DNA of 64,000 nucleotides from contig NC_135550.1 in assembly GCF_964340395.1 (NCBI RefSeq), positions 9,328,864 to 9,392,863 on the forward strand, given 5' to 3'. Under the pieces are notes generated by a model, which was given only the letters and a program-made list of their open reading frames with translations, was not told where the DNA came from and did not search any database. Shown piece after piece: positions 11,529-22,419 of this stretch. A program made the position numbers and the translations under genes. The DNA comes from Glandiceps talaboti. Lineage: Eukaryota; Hemichordata; Enteropneusta; Spengelidae. Position 1 is the first letter of the stretch. Every line of letters starts with the position of its first letter.

Positions 11529-14500
11529 TATTACAAAATCACATTATGTCTAGTGACATCACTTGACACCATACAACATGTTGTACACGTACACAATGTG
11601 TGTTGCCTGCCTTGGACACACTGATGAAAAAATGACGATTGAGTCATGCATGGTTGTATTTAGATACAGGAGACCTTTGTTAAAGTGGCCATATGGATGA
11701 GGATTGGGTATTGGGGATTTGTAATTTGTAATTTGTAAAAAAGCAATTTTATCATGGTTTCCTACTTGAAAAATCACTGCTGAAACAACATAGACTAAAC
11801 CTATGTTGGTTAGACAATACATTGTAAAAAAAAAAACGCTGAAAACTGTGTAAAAAGGTTTATTATTGTATACACAATAACAAAGATTTTACACATTTAT
11901 TAATCTTTTGCAATTTTATTAAGTTACAAACACAGACTTGGTGTATGTTGTTCAACATTGATTTCTCAAGTAGGAAGCCATGATCAAATTGTTTTATAAA
12001 TTAAATATCCAAATTAAATACCCAATCCTCATCCATATGACCACTTTAATTTAGTTTATGCCTTAGAAATAAAAATCTTAAAACACTATTGATGGTACTT
12101 TGTTCAAGAACCCTCAAACACACAGTCTAAGTCAAAATCTAGAAATCGGAGAAATTTGACTTTTTATTTGCAGATTCCAGATGATCATTTAGAGGGTTTA
12201 TTTACATGGAATGAAACATATCCAAAGCCATTTACTGTGTATCCAACTGGTGAGGGACTTGCCAATACTGATTTTGTGCTTTATGTTAGAGCAAAACACA
12301 CTCTTACATGTAACCCAGGGGTAAGTGTACACACTTATTTGTTGCTTCAGTTTATAGTCGAGAGAATTCTTTTTTGTGACATTTGACTGTAAAACTCTGT
12401 GTATTATTTATTGTTTTTGTTCTGTGTATATGTAATTTTGTCACACAAGGGGAATTATGGAAGACAATATTTTCAGAAATCATCTTTTTATTCATGTATT
12501 TATCAACTTACAGTCAAGAATTTACTTACATCTTCAATACTTAGAAACCGACCCGTCTTGTAACCCTGGGCAATCTCCCTTCTTGTTACATATGAAATAG
12601 TGAGATATCGTATAACTCAACCTTGTAGAATCACATTTTGTTTTCGAACATTTCAATACACTAAGTTGGGAATTTCAAAATTATGCAATAATTAGCCCAT
12701 CAACTCTTTAACCTTTTGACATGACCCTACAGGATATTGCAGTATTTGCATACTCATTAGTATGACAATATTTTCACCTTTGACCCTACAGGATATTGTA
12801 GTATTTGCATACTCATTAACATGACAATATTTTGACCTTTGAACCCACAGGATATTATAGCTTATGCAAAGTATTGCAATGTAGATCAAAATGACCGTCC
12901 ACTAGCAGGTTATTCCAATTTCTGTCCACAACATCTTGATGGAGACACAAATGATGATGACACCTTCATCTTGGTAGGTCTATCTCATGTTACTTTTACA
13001 CTCTCATAATTGAAAAAAAAATGTTTTATTGTATGTTGTAGAACCTCAGTATTGAACAGAAAGGGTGGAAATATGGCAAAATGTACCAAATTTGCATGGT
13101 ATTTTATAACTGTTGAAGTGGGAATGAGCCCTCGTAAATATGTCTATGGAAGCAAAGTGTTTACTCACCAACTTAATGAAAATGTGGCAAAAATACACAC
13201 ACTTTAAACAACACGTCATCACCTTTGTCATTGTGCCATTTGATAGGGTTATGTTATTTAGACCTACCAGCTCAGACATCATTTTGATGGCATATGCATG
13301 CACATGAATTTCACCTTTGAAGTATACATCTATGGATATAACTTGCCGGCAGGTCTCCTTTACTTTTAACTGTATTGCTGTATCCACACATGAAAATTGT
13401 AATGGCTTGAAATGTCAAAGATACTGACATAATATTATACTTGTACCAAATTTTCCTACTTTCTTTATACTTTATTTATCAGACTGCTGCTCATGAAATT
13501 TTCCATACTCTGGGATTTTCTGCTTTCTTGTATGATAAATTCAAAGAGTGTACTTACCAAGGTGAGTTTATTCCATGAATTCTGTACAATATTTTATAAC
13601 ATTTCTATAATGATTGTAAACTTTGAATCATGGAAAATATTTCAGCGCTAAGATGTCTGTTGAGATTTAGTCTGTTTCTATCCAACATCATTCCTAACGA
13701 ACTCAGATAAATAACTCACAGGGCCTGCAGGTGAAGCATGTTGTTCAGTATTACACAGTGTAAGTGTCTGGTACTAGACTACTAGTACAAGTAAAGTGAA
13801 TTTTTTGAACGAATGTCTTGATGTACATTTGTAGGTGTTTTGCTTGTTTGTTTTAGGTGTTCTTATTTTATTTTTATTATTTATTTTATTTTATTTATTT
13901 ATTTATTTATTTTTTTTTTTTTTTGGGGGGGGACGACAAGGGGGGGGGGGAGTTATGCAGCTATATAGCTATACAGGGTCTAGAGGCAATGTATGCTGTT
14001 CAGCATATCTAACAGTGTACTGGTATGAGTCGGATGAATTCTTTGAATGAATATCTTCATGTACTTTGGCAATTTTAATAAGGAGTGTAGGTACTATCAT
14101 GTCCTCTATGAATGTAGAAACTTGTCTTTATATAGTTACTTTTTATAATCCTTTATGCAGAAAGTTTGGTTATCTGAACTATTTTGTCTTCCGAACGGAA
14201 ATAACACCTTTCAGACTTTGACAACAATGAGAACTTTCTTCCGAACTCTCTAGATGACGTGGGGTTAAACTGTGAGACCAGAAATCATCAGGTAGTGTCC
14301 GATTCACATGGTCAGTCCAGACTAGCGACACCAGCTGTGGTAAATAAAACTCAACAACACTTTGGGTGTTCTGAAGATGATTTCGGTGGACCTTTAGAGA
14401 ATTATGTAAGTCAGTGTAAGCTTGTAGGGCAATTTATACAACATGTGTTTTTGTTGAATCCCTCCAAGTTAGAAGATAACAGAGTATAGTATTACATGTT

Positions 14501-17500
14501 CTATCTATCAATGCATTTAGTTTATACCCCTTCAGTTGTACATTTTGTCAATCAGCAAGCGGGTCTTTTTACCTCCATTACTTTACCCTCAGCCCATAGG
14601 CTGTAAACTCGTCGGGAGATCACATTACTAAATTCCATGAAAAGAAAGCTGTTTTCAGTCGACTGTTCAATACTTTTCACAGATGTCTCCAATCATGGTG
14701 TGAACTCTTGACAAAGTTTATGTGGGCTATCCATCATTATGTACGTAATAAGTAGTTACCCAGGTTGTTCAAAAGATGTTTCATATTCTTTACTGTTCAG
14801 TAAACCATAAGGTATTACACAATTTAGATATCCCATCCCTGTGATGTATATATTATATAATTACGTGTTGTGATGTGCGTGTGGTGTCAAACTGCAGTCA
14901 ATTAGGCTGCTTTATCCAAGAAGGGTAAATCTTATTTTAATGTTGTGTTTTTGTGAAATAAAAGATGTTCATGATTACCTTTCCTACAGGGTAACTCCAA
15001 CCCTAGCTCACACTGGGAAGCAAGATTGATGTTGGGTTCACTGATGACAGCTACCATTGGAATTGTAAGTATATCAATATAGAGAAACTCTAATCTAGGT
15101 AACTTTAATTACTAGGACAGTCTCTACCCCGGTGAAGTTTTCATAACCACAAATGAGTACTCATAATACAGTAATTGTTCATAATTATTGCAGAATTTTA
15201 AAAAGAAACATTTCTAGATATACTATAAGAGAACCGTATGATATGTACAAACCAGTGTGATATACACTTGGTATTTGCATGAATGCTTGTGGTAATCTCT
15301 GTCATTGCATTGAAATAGTGAAAGAAAATCAACAGAACGCATATTGTATTAAGTGATTCCAGAAGGCGGTTTCAATAGACAGTCTTGCCAGGTAATCAAA
15401 GGAAAGAGAAATGTAGAATTGAAAATTACAACATTTTACTTCAACGTCACTTTTGATAAATTTTGTTGTTTCTTGTTTCTCTCTCGTAGCCTCATCTGAC
15501 TGTGGTTGATCCTATCACATTAGCAGTCTTTGAAGACACTGGCTGGTACAAAGTAAATTATACCAATGCTCAGGATTTAATATGGGGTGAAAATGAAGGT
15601 TGTAATTTTGGGCTGGCAAGCAGCTGTGATTCAAATACTAATTTCTTTTGTACAGATACCAGGTAAGGTCAAAACATGTTGTTGGGTTTTTTTTGTTTTT
15701 TATTATCAAATTTAAGGTTGTAAGGAAAGTCTAGAGAGTATAGTTTCAAATTTATCCCAAATCTCAAAATATTGCTGGTTTTTTTTTATAATACAACATA
15801 AAACACTATTGTATAAAATCATGTATCACAAGTGGTAAACATATACACAGGTTAGTATGTCAGCTTTGGTATACATATCTGCCCTGTTACATTGCGGTGG
15901 AAAAGAACTCCTGTAGAGTTCTGCTTATATGATAGTGTTAGGAATTAGAGACAGGTGTAAAGACTCTGGCCAAATGATCACAAGGGACTTTTGAATAGTG
16001 TGTGACTAATTCCGTTCAAAAGTTGGAAAAGATAGCTAAAGCCAGCCCCTACTTTGGTTGACTACACTATAGTTGCCTAGTTTCTTACGTGCCCATTAGT
16101 AGTGATCACCCACACTAGCCTGTAGCTGATAAATTTACAGTTTGAAAATATACCAAGGCAAGAACAGCTGCTGTTGAGTTCCCTTTGAAGGAAAGTTTTC
16201 TATTTCTATTGTAAATAGATATTATCACAAATGAATTACTTTGGATAGGGGTGGTGGTATGTTGGAAAATGTCATGTGAAGTCAAAAACCACACATTTCT
16301 ACACAGCAGTGATTCATTCCTAGCGGAACTGAACTATTCAATAAGAGAGTCAGAACACTATAACATGCACAAGCCAAGTTGAATAAAAAAATATGGAATA
16401 TATACTCTGGTCGTTCTACTTCATGACAATGCACATCTACATGTATGTCATGACAATGTGTGTCTGCGTCACTGCTTCTGCTGTTTTCGGAATATGAGTC
16501 AAAATGTCCAAAATTGTCATTACTTTCCCTGATTTTTCTTTGCTATTACTGGCACTGGTATAATCATGTTATTCTCCAATATTTTCCTTCATTGAGCCAA
16601 AAAATACTCATGACCCAAGGGTTGTTACTACGAGTCTAGCGACTTGTAGTGACAAAGGCATCTTAGGTCACTCATATTTAGTATGCCATCACCATCATTG
16701 CTGTTAAAGTCAGTTGGGCTTCAGTGCCATTGGCAGTTTTCTTATCTTAAGATTATATTTCTGTACACAGTAATTTAGGATGCCATCATCTACTTAAAGA
16801 CAAGGCTAACTGTACAACAAATGACTACTTAGAAGGATGTGGAGTGTATAAAGCAGAAGAAACGGTAAGGTTCCCTTTGATAATGTCAAACTTTTCCTGA
16901 TACTATTCTGTCACATCAAAGGTGGATGTCATTCAGAAATCAAATGGTTCTAAACTCACTCAATGTAAATCCTTGTTTGTGTTGGAATTTCAAAATATAT
17001 GGAAACTTTAAATCTTGGAATAGTTTTATTTTTTCTAGGAAAATCATAGAAAAATTAAAGTGATGAAATTCTGTAATTATGTAATCTACCATTTGACTTG
17101 ACTTGAGAGGTCAGACTTTGACTGTTTATCTGGTTTATACAACCATCATTTCAGTGTCCTTTCAGAGAACTGAAATTATTCTAAATTGCCTTGCATTAAT
17201 ATCATTCTTGTCCTCTCTTTCTTGTTTATTTTCCAACCACAGCAATCATGTTTAGACCCTAGTAATGGAGCTAGTGGAAATCTTTCTGTGTATGGTGAAT
17301 ACTTTGATTGGGACAGTCGTTGTTTTATTACACATTCTAAGTCTTCAAGTTTTGTAAGTAACAGTAAACATACAATATATATCCTCAAATCTTTACCATT
17401 TGTTTCATACTTGCCTGACTGTATGTGTGTGTGTGGGGGGGGGGGGGGGTGTTGCATTTCGTAAGCCATACCTTTCTCAGAACTCTAGCAAAATGAAGGA

Positions 17501-20500
17501 GGGTGTGATATGTCAATATGCTAGCTTTATGTAATGGGTGAAAGAAGTGGTTATGTAATTAGTAGTAATATTTCATCCATAGGTGTTTTCAAGACTGAAG
17601 TGTCTGTATGCATATGCTGTGGCTGTATAGTGACTACAACGGTAGATATGTTTTAGAAACGAAAAACATGCAAACTGCAATCATGGAACGGAACTCAGAA
17701 AGTAATTCCATCAAAATGTATTCAGTGATATGTACAAAGCTCAGCATATACATATGACAAATGTGTTAATAATAACAATAAAGACTTTTATCTTTTCGTT
17801 TGTTGTAGCCATTCCACTCAAGTACAGGTAGTGCTAGATGTTTTAGAACTAGATGTAATGACAGTGAAACTTTAGAAATCCAAGTTGGAGATGAACCATG
17901 GCAACTGTGTCCATCTGATTCCTCAATATCTGTAAGTAACCGTCATGTGTTTAAAAGTGTTAATTTCAATACGTGCATATCATATGTGTTGCCATATCTA
18001 TCTCTCTCTCTCCCCCTCCCTCCCTCCCTCCCTCCATCGATCAATTTTGAAACATTTCATTACATTTACTGACAGGTTGATCGAGTTTTTCATTGTTCTT
18101 TCTGTTGCTTTTCCATCCAGCCTCTCATTGTTCATGTGCTACTCTGCATCACATGTACACACAGAGATGGTACTAGTCTTGGTATTCCTACAACTACTTA
18201 TGCATGATTACATAATATCACTCATTTATTTATTTCCAGATACCTGGATATTATAGTCAGATTGACTGTCCTAATAATAGTAGGATATGTAGGGAAGAAA
18301 TAGACTTACTGGTGTTTCCACCACCTACGACAGCACAGCCAGGTAGGTTTGTCACTTTCCTAAGATGGTACTACATGTAGATGTGAAGCCATTGCCAATT
18401 TAGAATATAATTCGATGTTATTCCCCAATATTTTTCTTCGTCCAGCCAAGGAAAATATGAATGACCTAAGGGGCTTTGTCACTACGAATTGCTAGACTCA
18501 TAGTGACAACCCTTAAGTCGTGAGTATTTTGCAGCTGAAAGAAGAAAAATATTGGAGAATAACATAATAATACCAGTGCCAGTAATATCAAAGAAAAATC
18601 GGGGGAAAATAATAGCAATTTTGAACTTTTCGACTGATATTTCGAACGCTACAGAACCAGTAACATAGACATGCGTTGTCGTGACATAGAACGACCAGGG
18701 TATATATTCCATATTTTTTTGTTCAACTTGGCTTGTGCATTGTATAATAATAGTGAATCATTTTGACTTTTGAATATGAATTGAATTGAATTGAATTGAA
18801 CTGAAATTTATTCCACCAGAGAAGAAAAATATACACACAAACTTTGAAGGCAACAGAAAGAACATTTCTGGTGAGGGCCATGGAAATAGTTCCGTAGGAA
18901 CTAATCAAAGTCCATGGACCAGACATGCAAATAACTAAAACAAATTTGGATGGGTACAAGTTTCATTATGTTTCTACTCTGGTTTGGTTTCATTGCTGTT
19001 ATTAATTGTTTCACTTATAGCAAATTTCATTGCACCTTTCCATTGAAAAGAATTGTTGAAAATATTGAAAAGGATTGAGATAGGACATCTAAAATAGGAC
19101 ATATGAACAAAAATTAGCCAAATTGTGTGTCTTTAATGTCTCTAAACTATTTTTTTTTATCACCATTTACAGAAGAATCGACTGTACTAACAAGTGACAA
19201 TGATATAACCATTGACATGGTAATGACGGGTGACTACGATACGATAGTCTCTCCTAATAAAGAGGAATATAAAAACAACTTTTCACAACAGCTAGCTGAT
19301 GCTATGAGTATTTCTAGGTAAGATCCCGATACATAGTGCTTTCTAATCCTAGAACAGTTCGTGAATTGTCATTTCTCAGCTCTATGACGTCATGATCAAA
19401 TGTTTTGAAGTGGCTGGGAAGAGAAATGTATTTTGTGAAAGCATATGAAAAATGGACACCCTGTTGTTAAAGTTACAATTTAACACACAAACAATATGAA
19501 TATCTGGTATGTGCTCTTTTCACTGACATCTTTTTAGCCAGAACAAATGCAAAAAGCAAACCCCATTTCAGACTGTGGCACCCAAAAAGTACACCCCTTT
19601 GGGGTGGCACATACCTAGTTTTCAATGAGAGTATCCCCCCCCCCCCACACCACACACACACACAGTATGTGTTCTAGACCAGAAAATGTACTTTCACATA
19701 TTTCATCTTGTTTGTTATAGTAAAACACAACTATATTGTAACTAACTATATGTTGTAGAGATATATTCCTTCAAATCAGTTAATATACACGTTGTTTATT
19801 GTCTTTCAGTTCACGCATTGAGATACTTTCTGTACGTAGTGGGAGTATAATTGTAACATTGCAAATACTATCATCAGGACAAAGTCAAGGTGAGAATAGC
19901 TAAATTAATAGCTATAACTTGCAATCAAATCAAATTTATTCAGAATAAGTATCGTAACAAGATTCTTACAAGACTTGAGTATATATGTAGTTGTATTGTG
20001 AGAACTGTCGGGAATAATTTGCATCATGTATGCCCAATACCAAAGTCTCTCATTTTTGGTGAAAGATGTGCCATTTTCCTCTGATGCCATATAATTGTTT
20101 TAATTCTGACATTTATTCACGAGGAAAACTGACTCTGTGTTTTTTTGCCTTTGATATACCAGAACCAACAACATCTCAAGTATTGTCGATGTTGGAAGAT
20201 GCTGTACTCAATCAGGTTCTTGTGATTATGTACAATGGAGTCAACTATACTGTGATTGGCGTAAGGTATGGTGCCTTCAAATGTTTATCATTTCATCATG
20301 TTCTTGGTTATGAGAGTCTGTCTCCAAATCATGTGTTAGTAATTTATATCGTTAATTAGTTAGTTAGTTAGTTAGTTAGTCTGTCTGTCTGTCTGTCAGT
20401 CTGTCTGTCTTTGTTTGTTTGTTTGTTTGTTTGTTTGTTTGTTTAAAGGCCACTGATGAAAATTTAGAGAAATAGATTGTAAATTGTGTTATTGTTAGAC

Positions 20501-22419
20501 AAATTGTGGTACTGTAAATTGTGTTATTGTTAGACAAATTGTGCTACTGTAAATTGTGTTACTGTTAGACAAATTGTGCTACTGGTAAATTGTGTTACTG
20601 TTAGACAAATTGTGCTACTGTACTGGTAAATTGTGTTACTGTTAGACAAATTGTGCTACTGGTAAATTGTGTTACTGTTAGACAAGTTGTGCTACTGTAA
20701 ATTGTGTTACTGTTAGACAAGTTGTGCTACTGTAAATTCTGTTACTGTTAGACAAATTGTGCTACTGGTAAATTGTGTTACTGTTAGACAAATTGTGCTA
20801 CTGTAAATTGTGTTACTGTTAGACAAGTGCTACTGTAAACTGTGTTACTGTTAGACAAATTGTACTACTGTAAATTGTGTTACTGTTAGACAAGTGCTAC
20901 TGTAAATTGTGTTACTGTTAGACAAATTGTGCTACTGGTAAACTGTGTTACTGTTAGAACAAATTGTGCTACTGGTAAATTGTGTTACTGTTAGACAAAT
21001 TGTGCTACTGGTAAATTGTGTTACTGTTAGACAAATTGTGCTACTGTACTGGTAAATTGTGTTACTGTTAGACAAATTGTACTACTGGTAAATTCTGTTA
21101 CTGTTAGACAAATTGTGCTACTGGTAAATTGTGTTACTGTTAGACAAATTGTGCTACTGTAAATTGTGTTACTGTTAGACAAATTGTGCTACTGGTAAAT
21201 TGTGTTACTGTTGGACAAATTGTGCTACTGGTAAATTGTGTTACTGTTAGACAAATTGTGCTACTGGTAAATTGTGTTACTGTTAGACAAATTGTGCTAC
21301 TGGTAAATTGTGTTACTGTTAGACAAGTTGTGCTACTGTAAATTGTGTTACTGTTAGACAAGTTGTGCTACTGTAAATTGTGTTACTGTTAGACAAGTTG
21401 TGCTACTGTAAATTCTGTTACTGTTAGACAAATTGTGCTACTGGTAAATTGTGTTACTGTTAGACAAATTGTGCTACTGTAAATTGTGTTACTGTTAGAC
21501 AAGTGCTACTGTAAACTGTGTTACTGTTAGACAAATTGTACTACTGTAAATTGTGTTACTGTTAGACAAGTGCTACTGTAAATTGTGTTACTGTTAGACA
21601 AATTGTGCTACTGGTAAACTGTGTTACTGTTAGAACAAATTGTGCTACTGGTAAATTGTGTTACTGTTAGACAAATTGTGCTACTGGTAAATTGTGTTAC
21701 TGTTAGACAAATTGTGCTACTGTACTGGTAAATTGTGTTACTGTTAGACAAATTGTACTACTGGTAAATTCTGTTACTGTTAGACAAATTGTGCTACTGG
21801 TAAATTCTGTTACTGTTAGACAAATTGTGCAACTGGTAAATTGTGTTACTGTTAGACAAATTGTACTACTGTAAATTGTGTTACTGTTAGACAAATTGTA
21901 CTACTGTAAATTGTGTTACTGTTAGACAAATTGTGCTACTGTACTGGTAAATTGTGTTACCGTTAGACAAATTGTACTACTGTAAATTGTGTTACTGTTA
22001 GACAAATTGTGCTACTGTACTGGTAAATTGTGTTACTGTTAGACAAATTGTGCTACTGGTAAATTGTGTTAGACAAATTGTGCTACTGGTAAATTGTGTT
22101 ATTGTTAGACAAATTGTGACTATCAATTCTGGAGTGAATATTCCACAATCTATGTTTGTGATCAAATTTATGAATCAGGTCTTTGTTCTCCTCTTACAGT
22201 GTGGTTGAAGAAGGACCTACAACAACAACAAAAGAATCTAGTGGTCTCAATAGCCAAATGATAGGTGTCATCGTTGGTGTACTGTGTATCTGCATTATAC
22301 TGCTACTCATGTTAATCATAGCTTTATGTAAAACCAAGAAAAAGCGCCGTGTTGTGGCACCCATGTACATGCAGAAAAGAAAAGCAAGCACTCCGGCACC
22401 AGAATCATTTACAGCTTAG
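8419..22419 (+). CDS. Leishmanolysin-like (M8) zinc metalloprotease, type I membrane protein; complete 17-exon gene
   Basis: Exons: 8419-8725, 10514-10598, 11018-11072, 12174-12320, 12851-12973, 13483-13561, 14215-14405, 14990-15064, 15490-15662, 16771-16864, 17243-17353, 17809-17931, 18240-18342, 19173-19317, 19810-19889, 20163-20265, 22200-22419. They join in frame to 2214 nt (737 aa plus TAG). Residues 1-18 form a signal peptide. RQKR-S (52-56) fits a furin site, so the predicted propeptide is short, followed by PIRITAVF at the likely mature start. VIPVSGPLLLAR is typical of M8. The zinc site is HEIFH (243-247) with LGFS, and the third ligand His337 lies in SHWEARL, followed by Met348 of the Met-turn (SLM). 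The His247-His337 spacing is the long insertion usual in M8. A Cys-rich region follows, then an SEA-like segment (about 545-664), a transmembrane helix (686-708) and a basic KTKKKRR tail. It is predicted to be a cell-surface or secretory-pathway protease. The substrate is unknown, and so is the exact relation to LMLN or LMLN2. Confidence 0.92.
10147..10452 (+). mobile_element. Diverged copy of the ~320-bp interspersed repeat (copy D)
   Basis: It starts gccaagttgaa and ends with a palindromic 3' part (aagggacctaagggttttgtcac paired across the centre with a ccccttaggtcactc segment). It aligns by eye along its length with the better-preserved copies at 16366-16680, 18414-18739 and 34963-35292. 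It sits in intron 1 of the protease gene. It is the oldest-looking copy, so internal identity is low. Confidence 0.6.
11489..11535. repeat. (ATT)n repeat after an AATAAAG motif
   Basis: About fourteen ATT units with one interruption follow gcaataaag in intron 3 of the protease gene. The layout resembles a retroposon tail, but no body can be recognised upstream. Confidence 0.7.
11680..12049. mobile_element. MITE with 32-bp terminal inverted repeats (copy 1)
   Basis: The left end 11681-11712 (TAAAGTGGCCATATGG and onwards) and right end 12017-12048 are inverted copies differing at one of 32 positions. Adding the flanking base on each side gives TTAA at both edges, which may be a TTAA or TA target-site duplication. 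The interior is also imperfectly palindromic: around 11748-11778 pairs with around 11962-11990. No transposase is encoded. It lies in intron 3 of the protease gene. A second family member is at 48237-48511, which confirms that this is a mobile repeat. Confidence 0.85.
12722..12873 (+). repeat. 59-bp tandem unit repeating the exon 5 splice acceptor of the protease gene
   Basis: GGATATT follows an acceptor-like ACAG or CACAG at 12732, 12791 and 12850, exactly 59 bp apart. Units 1 and 2 (12722-12780, 12781-12839) are nearly identical. The third, partial unit contains the real acceptor and the first roughly 23 nt of exon 5. Each upstream unit would encode DIAVFAYSL and then hit a stop, so only the third acceptor keeps the frame. 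Confidence 0.85.
13855..13951. repeat. Low-complexity TTTA/T-rich tract followed by G-runs
   Basis: Repeats of TTTA and TTTTA lead into poly-T and then two long G-runs, in intron 6 of the protease gene. Flanking bases from about 13730 and 13970 show a loosely repeated segment (gtaagtgtctggtactagac-like and agtgtactggtatgagtcgg-like), possibly an old duplication. Confidence 0.7.
16366..16680 (+). mobile_element. ~320-bp interspersed repeat with palindromic 3' half (copy A)
   Basis: It begins tgcacaagccaagttgaa and ends in the hairpin-forming half (ttattctccaatattttcc and onwards). It matches copy B at 18414-18739 closely, in the opposite orientation. It lies in intron 9 of the protease gene. 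No open frame or transposase is visible. The family is unclassified; it could be a fold-back MITE or a Helitron-like non-autonomous element. Confidence 0.8.
18414..18739 (-). mobile_element. ~320-bp interspersed repeat with palindromic 3' half (copy B)
   Basis: The best copy of the hairpin: plus-strand ttattccccaatatttttc at about 18419 is mirrored by gaagaaaaatattgg ending near 18563. The inverted repeat is about 145 bp with a short centre, around tagactc. The remaining part runs to ggcttgtgca at 18739. It lies in intron 13 of the protease gene, inverted relative to copies A, C and D. Confidence 0.85.
18775..18815 (-). repeat. (TTCAA)n tail, possible retroposon end
   Basis: Plus-strand tandem GAATT units are followed by gaactgaaatttattcc. 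Read on the minus strand this is an AATAAATTTCAGTTC ending with a (TTCAA)n tail, a common 3' end for non-LTR retroposons. The body would lie at about 18816-18960, with no coding remnant seen. Confidence 0.4.
20352..20445. repeat. Compound tetranucleotide repeats (TTAG)n-(TCTG)n-(TTTG)n
   Basis: Three successive four-base repeats, each shifted by one substitution from the previous one, lie directly before the large minisatellite in the last intron of the protease gene. Confidence 0.9.
20476..22118. repeat. 1.64-kb minisatellite, ~34-40-bp unit with 676-bp higher-order repeat
   Basis: The tandem unit contains TGTTACTGTTAGACAAATTG and is mostly 34-36 bp, with 40-bp and shorter variants. It fills most of the last intron (20266-22199) of the protease gene. 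Rare variants recur at a constant 676-bp offset: 20731/21407, 20821/21497, 20953/21629, 21041/21717 and 21081/21757. A block of many units was therefore duplicated as a whole. Minus-strand open frames across it (repeats of CLTVTQFTSST) are a by-product of the unit length. Confidence 0.95.

Noticed and set aside
21140-21894. Minus-strand open frames with CLTVTQFTSST repeats
   Set aside because: Caused by the ~36-bp minisatellite unit being a multiple of three; interrupted wherever the unit length changes, with no start context or partner exons.
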